A DNA stretch of 64,000 nucleotides from Sanderia malayensis (lineage: Eukaryota > Cnidaria > Scyphozoa > Semaeostomeae > Pelagiidae), in assembly GCA_013076295.1 (NCBI GenBank), contig RQOL01000394.1, positions 62,001-126,000 on the forward strand, given 5' to 3'. This document shows, in pieces, positions 13,401 to 23,700 of the stretch. The notes below the pieces were generated by a model that did not search any database, had not been told where the DNA came from, and was given only the letters and a program-made list of their open reading frames with translations. The first letter of the stretch is position 1; each line of letters begins with the position of its first letter. The translations under genes and the position numbers were made by a program.

Positions 13401-16400
13401 TTTCGTGTAGTTGACCCCCGGAAAATTTGGTCTGTGTATATTGTTTTAATCTAATCTCAACTAGCAGACGGGGTTATCAACTGTTTTAAACACTTGTATT
13501 CACAGATCGTCGACAGTGAAAGTGAATGGCCCTGTGCTCCTACCCTCGACGTGGTCGAAGGTGCAGGTCAGAACGAGGCGGCGAACAGTAAAAACGAGGC
13601 TGGAAGTTCAAAGAAATTGGAATGCTCCTCAGACCGAACAAGTATCATTAATGTTGACGATGTTGAGAAAGATTTGAAAGAATTAGCTGAAAATAAAGCC
13701 ACAGTTCTTGGAAATGAAGTGGCTATTCCTGGAAATCAAGAACCCCTATCTGCCGTTAATAACACGGAAGTAAAGCAGCACGATCCTCATCGCTCACTTC
13801 CGCCCATTCCAGGCGAAAGCAGTTCCGAGTTTTCTTTGTCTTGGGTGACAAAAGCTGCGATTGTTGGTCCTGGTCCGTTTATTCCCATGTGCCCTGGAAA
13901 TTCTGACGAAATCCCCACAGCTCATTTCTATGACGACATTGACAACATCAGGAAGATCGCTCAAGAGAGGGCGGAAATGATAAAGAGGTTGCAAGATGAA
14001 GATCAGGCTACAAATGATAAGGAGGCTGTGACGAGAACGAGTCTGGGTGAAATGCCAGACGTAATTCCCAACCTCGGGGAATCGGGGAGCTCTATTGGAG
14101 TTGAGGATGTTGGGGAATTTGCGAGTGAACGTAACAAATCGAACAAGAAAAAGTCCAAAAAGAAGAAAAATCAAATCAAATCGGGAAAAGACAAGAAAAG
14201 TAAGAGAATATTTTTATTTAGTTTTTTCTCTATTGTACTTCAGAATATTTCTATGTCGAAACTGTGTATACCAGGGCAAATTTCAGCACAGTTTTTGGTA
14301 AATGTTGAAGAACTAGTTTCTTCTCGTTAAGAAATTTGCCTTACCAGTTTCTCCGAATATCTGAAGCTGGGCCTAGGCGGGCAGCAAAATTAGTAATTTT
14401 TGTTTTTTGACAATCGCAGGCAAAGAGAATATCGAAACATCGAAGGACGATTTGAAGGAATTGCCGCTACCAGCGACGATTTCAAACGAAGAGAAAGCCA
14501 AAGGCCGATCAAGATTCGCCAAGCTAATTCGAAAATTGTCGGCGCCTGTCGCAAAAAACTCGGCTAGCACCAACGATATTCGCGTGAAAACAGCACAACG
14601 AAAGGCGACCACACCACAACCGACGAGAAAGGCGACAAATGCGACGATGAAAAGCGCGGAGAATGATCGTATGGAGGTATTCGCGACGCCGTCGGCCACA
14701 CGAAGATTGTTTTCGTTGTCGCTGCACAAACGTGGGCACCAAAGGCGACAACAGCGACAAAGGACGACGTCTGATACGGAGATTATGAAGTGAGTATTAC
14801 GTCATAATTGTCTATGGTAGAAATTTCATCAATCTATACCGTAATGCTTCTATTAAACGCCCCCTTCTTTAAACACCCCCTGGAATAGAAGCCCCCTTAA
14901 ACGTCAAGAAATTTACTAAACGTTTAATCGAAGAATTACTGTAACTCTATAACTCAGAATTTTTATTCGCCTTGAAAGATTTGTTTGTGCCGTAAATTCC
15001 TGTACCGTAGCCCCCTGTGGTCTTAATTATTTGTTGTATTCTTACATGGGGGCTTTCTCGAGGGGGCTTATGAAATTATCTGAAACATGGTACATGAAAA
15101 CTCATTTTCAATGCGATATTTCATACTATATGTATGATATTCTCGTATTTCCAATACGAGGACATCATACTTCGATAACTCGAACAAAGTTCAAAGGCCA
15201 TGATTCAAAGGTCCAAGGTCACAGTGGCATCTCGACATGGTACAAATTGTTCTTTGTAAATGCTACTGTGATAGCTGTTATCAATGTGGGTCCAGTTTGT
15301 ATAAACCCTTACCCCCAGAAATTCAGGGTGCTTATTTTCTGACCTCGGAAGGATGGACAGCTGAGTTGGCTGACGGCTTGTAGTTTGTGTTTCCGACTAT
15401 ACGTTGACCTGAAGGTGTTATTGTATGCTTGGTATGTTGCGTTTTTTAGGAGCATTTTAGACGAAGAATCAACTAAGTGCGAAGAGACGAAACATCGCAG
15501 CAAGCAACAAAGATCCGGAACGATATCATTCGGACTTGGACGGAGCCGGAAAGCCAAGAAACCGGATTCGGAACAACTGCACCGGAAAGCTTTGTCTGAG
15601 GACAGCCGAAGCGTCCGGTCTCTCGAAATGATGCAAATCAACAGTGATTTTGACAGTTTGAGCAGCTGCTCCGCCCGGATCACACCCGCCACCAGTCCGC
15701 TGTTGTTGACCAAGTTTAACTCGAGCAAGAAGTATAAAGCACCCGAGGCGCCAAATTGGCGTCCGGGTAAAGATGAAGCGACTGGGTGCGGATCATCGAT
15801 TCGAAGCGGTTTCAGTGATGTGAGTGTCGGTTGTTTTTCCGATCCGGGTGCTACTAATATGCATCGTTCTGATGAGACCGGCGTTGAAAAACCCGACCAA
15901 GGTTATTACGGTAACTTTCCACTGTCGTCTGTCAATGGAGTCAAACCAAGTAAACCTTCGCGCGGTCACAGTTGCGTTGATGATAATACTGGTGATAATA
16001 ATTTGAAGATGACAAGTAACGTCGCAACCGACGTCGCAACCGGCGACGCAACGCAACAAGATGAAGTCTTTACCGAGAATAGCTACGACAATTATCCTCC
16101 TTCAAAACACGACGTTGGCAGACCGACAAAACCTCCGCGCAGCGAAAGCAGCGAGGCCGATTCTTGTGTCCATCACATCGACGATAATTCTCGGGGACCG
16201 GGCCTACAAGGGCCGGATAAACCGCGACGACGAGCAAGTCAAGAAAATAATCTGACGACGAATCCCGAGCCGTATTCGTCGCAAAGGATTCACCGAAAAT
16301 TCATCGGAAAGCAGTTGGATTTGAACGCGCGATTTTCGCCGACTTTATCCAACAGCGATTGTGACGACTGGAGTCCGTACCGGGATAACATTGTCGCCTA

Positions 16401-18592
16401 CGAAAATTTATCGCTTGACGGCGATAGCTGGCGACGAGGAGACGGCGACGTACGAAAGAATTTGGATTTGAATTTCCGCAATCGTTACGGCTGTGACTAT
16501 GCGAATTTCTCGAGATCAGACAACTATATAGATCGATGCGAGAGGGGGTCGGCGTTTAATTATCGCCGACGGCTTGATTCGCCATCGATGAGCGATAAAT
16601 GTGAGCATGTTTACGATAAAGTCGAAGGAAGCTCTCCATCGCCGAATACTCTTCGCTACTCAATTGACAGTTACGATAAATTAATGGAAATTCATCGAGA
16701 GACGGTTGAACAGATATCTGAAGCGACCTCGTTTAGATGCGATTGCGGCCAACTGGAAACGAAGCAGTGGCGCGATTTCAAAATCACTGGGAAAATTTTG
16801 AATTTTGGTGTCGGAAGCTACGTCACGCTTCCAGTCTCGTTGGTGGATGGTGGAGAACACGGAAGCGAGGCTACTTATACCGCCTGGGTATGTTTTGTTT
16901 TGATTATTGTGATGATAAATGTAGTTGGTTAAAGGAATCTTCTATGCTTATCAGAATTGAGTCAAAGTAGAGACAGTTGTTTGAGTTGTTGAAGGAGTCT
17001 TCTATGCTGATCAGAATCGAGTCAAAGTAGAGACAGTTGTTTGAGTTGTTAAACGAATCTTCTATGCTGATCAGAGAGAGTAAATTTTTAGAGACAGTCA
17101 ACATAGTGAGTTGTTTGGGTCACTTCATATTTCCAATTAATTTCATCATATCTGTTCCTTTTTCACCTTTTAGCTTCGTCAATCCTTTGACTTTCTGCAA
17201 CCGAGTCAGGATCAATATGAACCTTCGCTGGATGCTTCTTTGCCGGAACTGTCCAGCCACGAGCATTTGCTCCACATTTGCAAAGACATCAGCAGCGAAA
17301 ACCGGACGGCAGAAGACGTATCCAAGACGGGAGTACCACAGGACATCCATGTCAAACGGATGCTCATCTCAAAGACGACACCCAGAATGAGTCTTTCGAA
17401 ATACCTCTCTTCCAATCTCGACGCGCATGATCGAGATCCAGAAGGGTACGAAAACGAAGCCTGTCTAATATTGCTGCAGATACTGAAGGGATTGCGTCAT
17501 TTACTGGAGCGGAATTGTTACATTGAGGACTTGAATTGTGACGTTGTTTTGCTCACTGATATGAAGAAGGGAGAATTTGTGGATGTTGGTGGGGGAAGGG
17601 AACGTGGTAAAAGTTGTCCCACTGTGTTGTGTCTGGCGCTGCCCCACCTGCTGAAGACGTGTGCTGATGTAAAGGGTCAGGGTCAAGAGGTGAAGAGTCA
17701 GAGTTTAAATGTCAAAGGTCAGATTTCGGATCTGCAAAGCCCGCAAGAACTAATGGCAAATCGAAATGCGGATGGCGACGGCAATGCTAAGGTCAAAAGT
17801 CATTATTCAGAAATCGCCATTTTGAGTCCTGATGTCAAAGCTCAAACTGGTGAGATTGGTGTGCTACAACTGGCAGCTGATTGTCTGGGGTCGGTATCTA
17901 CTGGGGCCAGAAGTCAATCAAAATGCAATGAAGCAATGGAGGTCAAAGTTCACGAGTCAATCGAAGAACGAAAGGTCAGCGATGAAGATCTTGGCCAGAA
18001 TGGGACTACCCAAGTGGCACATTGTTGCAGTGATACACGTGAAATTCCTGCAGATTTGAAGAAGAATTTGATCGAATTAATATTCGAATTGTTCCACTCG
18101 TCGCTTCATGTTGGAAAAATGACGGCGTTAGATAATTGTAGCGGTGACGGTGGTATTAATTACGCCACTACCGCCCCGGAGTTGCCGGTGAAATCAATAT
18201 ACAGCAAGAGAATGCAGTTTGTCGTGGATAAACTGCTGACCACGCTTAATGAGCGACCGGAATCCGCCGCCACTCAATCAACCGCCACTATTGAACAGCT
18301 TGTGAAGTACTTGGAGTTAATTGCCTTTTGTCCGCCACTGGCGACGGAAAGCATAAGCGAAGAGCGGGCGGAATTGCTTATTCGCAAGTGGCGTAATCGG
18401 CGATGCGTTGAAATAGTAACGGGAATATTGAAGAAATGCTCACTTGTCGCATTGGCCAATGGGCTGGCGTCACGGGCTGGTTTTGGCGGCAAAGGTCACA
18501 TGGGTTTGTCACGTGATTGTGTGTTGGAATGCCAGTTTCTTGCGAATAAAGCTGTACTGAATGGTGTCCAAGATGTCTTCTCGATTCTTTGA
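4466..18592 (+). CDS. PEAK-family pseudokinase scaffold (PEAK1/PRAG1-like), giant form
   Basis: Exons: about 4466-8731, 9484-10540, 13152-13384, 13506-14199, 14420-14789, 15450-16887, 17174-18592 (TGA). Phases fit exactly, about 3,159 codons against 1,746 residues in human PEAK1. The 5' end is unresolved: the frame is open from 4355 but the first in-frame ATG is at 4922, so either that is the start or an upstream exon supplies it. The long N-terminal part is disordered: degenerate 10-residue VKNEDTA-like repeats (5920-6080), an Asn/Ser-rich tract (7180-7590) and Q23 (8294-8362). Exon 15450-16887 carries a SHED-type helix (YDKLMEIHRETVEQI), proline-rich PTKPPR, and three Y-x-N motifs (YGNF, YDNY, YENL). 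The last exon holds the pseudokinase C-lobe, with IEDLNCDVVLL in place of an HRD...N loop, and the C-terminal helices. PEAK proteins are catalytically dead adaptors in Src/Grb2 signalling to actin; that role is inferred. Confidence 0.85.
7185..7590 (+). repeat. Asn/Ser-rich AAC/AGC trinucleotide tract, coding
   Basis: Imperfect AAC, AAT, AGC and AGT trinucleotides stay in frame for about 130 codons inside PEAK-like exon 1, giving runs such as SSYNSNNNNSSYNKNNN. Other frames are also open here, which produces spurious Thr-rich and Val-rich reading frames that should be ignored. Confidence 0.9.
8294..8362 (+). repeat. polyglutamine CAA/CAG tract in PEAK-like exon 1
   Basis: The tract has 69 bases coding for 23 glutamines, mostly CAA with four scattered CAG codons besides the first block and the last codon. 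CAG interruptions normally stabilise such tracts. It sits between unconserved low-complexity segments. Confidence 0.95.
11428..11471. repeat. Perfect 19-bp inverted repeat in PEAK-like intron 2
   Basis: CGTTAAAAAGATGGCGGGA, six-base spacer CCTATC, then the exact complement. No TIR-like longer context is seen. Confidence 0.95.
11615..11815 (-). repeat. 60-bp minisatellite (family A), PEAK-like intron 2
   Basis: About three units in inverse orientation relative to the host gene. Confidence 0.92.
12550..12815 (-). repeat. 60-bp minisatellite (family A), second site in PEAK-like intron 2
   Basis: About four units, one degenerate at the left, with an alternating variant (ttattaaacgtgttttct) present twice. 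Confidence 0.9.
14837..15075. mobile_element. Partial MITE of the TACCGTAATGC family
   Basis: Left end TACCGTAATGCTTCTATTAA and internal GCCCCC/GGGGGC blocks are shared with 28992-29140; the right end is degraded. In PEAK-like intron 5. Confidence 0.7.
16925..17090 (-). repeat. 60-bp minisatellite (family A), PEAK-like intron 6
   Basis: Nearly three units placed within 40 bases of the splice donor at 16888. Confidence 0.92.
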
Positions 18593-18639
18593 ATGTGTGC
18601 TGTGGGGTGTGATTTGGTGTAGTGTTGGGGTGAAGGGGC

Positions 18640-18965
18640 AACGGAAACTCCTTGTGTATAGTTCAACTTCTTCATGGCATAGATTTAACTGTATATAGTG
18701 AACTAAACATCTGTCCCTTGTTCAACTGTTTCATAGCATACAATTAATCCTCATAATAAACTTCACTATATATAGCAAGTCATACAGCTGGTCCCTTGTT
18801 GAACTGCTTCATAGTATAAATTCACCCTCATATAGCCGACTTTACTGTATATTACAAACTAAACACCTGGTCCCTTGTTGAACTACTTCATAGTGTAAAA
18901 TTGTCCCTCGCATAGCAAACTTCACTGTATGTATCAAACGAAACATTTTGTCCTTGTTGAATTAG
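18640..18965 (+). repeat. 80-bp minisatellite (family B), downstream of PEAK-like gene
   Basis: About four diverged units, beginning roughly 50 bases after the stop codon, so probably within the 3' untranslated region. Confidence 0.88.
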
Positions 18966-20767
18966 GCCCTTTAAAAATTTCAGAACTGATTAGGGTTGTT
19001 GGGCCACGTGCAACATGGTCAACTAATTGGTATTTATGGACACAGTTTATTGATAAACGTTTATTCGTATTGATATTTGTTATATTGCTATGGTTATATA
19101 GCTGACTGTTTTAAATACTGATTATTTTCAGTAATTCCAGTATTAGTAATAAATTAAAATGACATTATTAGACAATATTCATCGATATTTAGCCCTGAAT
19201 GCAATTTGAGGGATCAATAATGATATTTTGCAGGAATATATGAGCTTTGAATACTTACCAATATATTTGTCAATATTTAGCTCAGTTGTAGATTCTGGAA
19301 GGACCAAAAATGTTTGGAATATTCAAATTTTATCTGCCTTGACGTCACATCGTTGCTTCTAGAGGGCAATATTTATATTGTTCCTAATCTGTATTTTAAG
19401 CAGTATTTATTGCTATCTATAGTTATGTCGCAATGTTTTCAAATTCAGTACTTAATATTAGGCTCAATATTGATTTTAGCAGTGGAAAACTTAGAGAAAA
19501 CTCTCAAAATATTTTTCGATATTATATCAATATTTTAACAGTCAGTCATCTGCATAAGATAATATGAAAATATTCGGAGATTATATCTGTATATAATATC
19601 ATAATAATCATATGTTGTACGTATATTAAAAAAATTCCATCTTCGCATAATTTATTGGATGACGGAAATATCAATTTATACTCTATTTCCACTATATCTT
19701 GTATATTTCCTATTTTCTTAATAGCTTTTTCTTATGCACACTAATTTTCCTTGACCCACGCAACTGGTGGACAATATCAAACTAGTGGAGCAAACGGTAT
19801 TATTTTTAAATTCTTTCAGCAACCAATATTATTTTTCAAATTTTAAAACTACAGCACTGCTTACTTTCTTATAAAGAACTTTCTCATGCCACCCGGCACC
19901 CATTCTTTTCATTTATCTTTTGCTGTTTTCCGTACTTTTTTTACGCAATGAGAAAGGCCCGAAAAGCTGTTTTATTTTCATCTAGCTTGCAAATTTCACA
20001 ACATTGTATTTTCGACAGTCTCGTAGAATGAAAATTCAGATACTTCGTGACAGTAAAGGATATGTTGATGTTTTATAGATTAAGGCAACTTCTAGTTTCT
20101 AAATGTTCTCAGTAATTAAACAGAAATGAATTGGGACACAACCAAGCTTCCATGGGACACAACCACATATACATACAACAACAACAACAAGATTAATGTT
20201 TTGTTTGTTTGTTACTTCATCAACGCTTCTTATTTACACGCATCTCCATTTCAAAATTGTAAGTATTGTGTGCATTTGTTAATTTCTACTTTTGGCATTG
20301 TACTTCAATTTTTAATTTCAATTCTAGGTTAAGCGTCAACAGTCATGGTAGCAAGTTACTTTGACCTATCTGATTGTTTTTATTTTTCCCTATAGGCCCT
20401 CCCTCCCCTCCCTTGCTCACGCAATGCGCAATGTTACAGTACGCTTGCCTTGTCACTTTCTTGAAACTTGTTGTTGATAATGATATTGCGTCCTATAACC
20501 TTTATAGGCCAGGCTTTGGAATATCGTGACTATATATTATATTTAATGCTCCATCTATGCTCTCCCTTAGAAGCCCACACCTTGTATTGTAAAGATAAAG
20601 CAAGCATACGTGTGCATCTATCAATTATCAACTGCTTAAATTATATAGCCTTGTGTGTGCTATATTAAATGCTCCATCCATGCTTAACTCATGCCTTATA
20701 TAGATAGAAAAGTCAGATGTGTGTATTTATGAATTAAAAGAATAGTTTTTTTCATTTTTAGTATAAT
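18966..20767. other. Non-coding stretch between PEAK-like and Mn-CDF genes
   Basis: AT-rich, with ATATT-containing sequence at 19040-19560. An acceptor directly before 20762 implies an upstream untranslated exon of the Mn-CDF gene somewhere here. Confidence 0.6.
20535..20695. repeat. Diverged relative of the 113-bp repeat
   Basis: Shares CACACCTTGTA, GCAAGCATACGTG and TCAACTGCTTA with 48330-48572. Located just upstream of the Mn-CDF gene. Confidence 0.75.
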
Positions 20768-20777
20768 ATGATGGAAG

Positions 20778-23700
20778 ATGGAAGATCGCCAAGAAAATGA
20801 AGCTGATCAGTCAACTTTAAATCAATCAACATTTGAAGACTGCAGCACAACATTGCAAGAAAGTAATGGAAATATTTCAATGCAACACATTACGAGTATT
20901 AGCAGCAGTCCAATGCACAAAAGTAACAAGCACATCTTGTTCTTCCAGTTGAAATCAATTACAGTTACACTTGCACTTTTTCCATTGTTCAAGCTAATCA
21001 ACCTAAAGCCACTTGAGTGACCTTTAAGTTGTCCTTTGATATTTTGAACTCTTGAGTGACCCCTTTTGTCAAATGACTCCTTGAGTGACCTTTAAATTCT
21101 CGTTTGATATTTTGAACTCTTGAGTGACCCCTTTTGTCAAATGACCCCTTGAGTGACCTTTAAATTGTCCTTTGATATTTTGAACTCTTGAGTGACCCCT
21201 TTTGTCAAATGACTCCTTGAGTGATTGTTAAATTGTCCTTTGATATTTTACTTCTTGAGTGAACCCTTCATTTCTAGTGACCTCTTGAGTGATTGTCAAG
21301 TTGTCCTTTGATATTTTGAACTCTTGAGGGACCCCTTTTGTCGAATGACCCCTTGAGTGATTGTTAAGTTGTCCTTTGATATTTTGAACTCTTGAGTGAC
21401 CCCTTTTGTTGAATGACCCCTTCAGTGATTGTCAAGTTGTCCTTTGATATTTTGAACTCTTGAGTGACCCCTTTTGTCGATTGACCACTTGAGTGAACCT
21501 TAAGTTGTCCTCTGATACTTTGAACTCCTGAGTGACCCCTTTTGTCGAATGACCCCTTGACTGATTGTTAAGTTGTCCTTTGATATTTTGAACTCCTGAG
21601 TGACCCCTTTTGTCAAATAACCCCTGAGTGATTGTTAAGTTTTCCTTTGATATTTTGAACTCTTGAGTGACCCCTCTTGTCAAATGACCTCTTGAGTGAC
21701 CTTTAAGTGGTCCTTTGATATTTTTACCTCTTGAGTGAACCCTTCATTTCTAGTGACCTCTTGAGTGACCTTTAAATTGCCCTTTCATATTTTGAACTCT
21801 TGAGTGACCCATTTTGTCAAATGACCCCTTGACTGATTGTTAAGTTGTCCTTTGATATTGTGAACTCTTCAGTGCCCCTTTTTGTCAAATGACCCCTTGA
21901 GTGATTGTTAAGTGGTCCTTTGACTTTTAAGGTTTTCAAGTGTTTTTAACCAGGCAAAGCCTTGGGCCAATAGTTTCATTAGTTTTTGAAATATGACTTT
22001 GAGGGTTTCTCTGTGAAAAAGAGTTCCCAAACTATTTAATTTCTTGCATCTATCCAATAATCTTTTGTCTATTGACTAGCAAACGATCAATTCTTGTCAA
22101 TATTAACATTGACATATTTAATTTTAATTGATAAAGCTGAATAGCAGGAAAATTATATAAAATAAGCATTAATTAATTAAATCAATTTGATTTAAAATCA
22201 AATTGATTTAAAAAGAAAATCAAAAAAATTGATTTTCTTTTTTCTTTCATCCAGTCACATTGGAAGGAGCGGAAACGGTAACATATCTTCAGCACACTCA
22301 AAACGAGGTTGCCGGCAAAGCAGTGGATAAGAGGCTATCCAAGAAGGTCAGGTGAGATGCCGATTTATTTGCAATGACGTCATTGATTATAAAAATAGAG
22401 TCCAAAATTTGTTATTTTGTTAAATTGAAGGGAATGGGGCTACTATGAAACAGTTGAACAAAGTTAATCACTGCCTGTGGCACTCCCGCCGAGACTATTT
22501 AGTAGGATTCGACTTTTCTTTGGCCATATTTTATTGCATTTCAGGAATTTAAATACACCCATTTTTATAAGAAACCCTTGATATAAGAGGCCAAGGGCCA
22601 TATTTTCAAAACTGAAGAAACTTTGGTAGGAGATATCGTGTGACTCAAAAAAGTTAAGAAACTTTCTATTGTCTAGCGTGTTTTGTTTTACCTTTTTGTT
22701 CCTGGTTCAGTTCGGTTACATTTTAAAAAAACTTTAGTTGTTTGCAATGGTATTTGCATTTCTTTTTGCTTCTCCATCCAATCTATGTTTGGCAGTGACA
22801 AAAGATAAAGAGAAGGACAATGAATTAAGGAAAATTAGGTTTGGGTGTTAAGAAACTTGCTAAGAAACTTTTAGTACCATAAATAGGGTGAAAGCTAAGA
22901 AACTCTGGTACGACGATTTTGCATAGTTTCTTAAAGGCCTGAATATTCCTTACACTGTAGATAATAAATTAGATATTTCTGCAGACATACCACAAACAAC
23001 CTGTCTGATAGATATCTATTTGTTTAACATAAACCTATATCTAAATTCCAATTAGCGGCAAGAAGCAAACTATCAACTAAGAAATGAATGTATTTTATTT
23101 TTTAAACTTTTTTTCAGGAAATATTACTGTGACCAAAGCAAACTGATTTCATCGTTTTTGGGCGATAAGCCTGGTGACATTCAGAAGCTCCAAAAGCCAG
23201 TAGCACGAGCTGCGCAAGTTTCTTTTTTTGCCAATCTGGTGAGCATGTTTACACCCTACCCTCCTTTCGTTTCTGTAAGCTGCGTTGGAAAGGAACGTTG
23301 GGGTTAGACTCACTACATGGCGTCCCTGTGCCTCACTCGTTTTGCTCGCTCGGTTGCCCTGTGCTAGTCTCATTACATAACCCCCTTGCTTCCCTGTGCT
23401 CTATTCACATCGCTACGGGAAAGGTAGAGTATAGACTCACTACATTACGTCCCAGTGCCTCGCTCGCAACTAGCTCAACACAAGGCTTTTACTCGTTTTT
23501 ACTCGCTCAAACGAGCGAGGCACAGGGACGCAATGTAGTGAGTCTAGGTAGAGTAGCGATGTAATGAGACTAGCTCTGTGCATGTGTGCCCCGATGCGAG
23601 CGAGGCGAGGCACTGGGACGTAATGCAATGAGTCTACGTTGAGTGACATCATCCGGGGGATATTACAGATATTCAACATCATTGTTGGGTACATTGAAAG

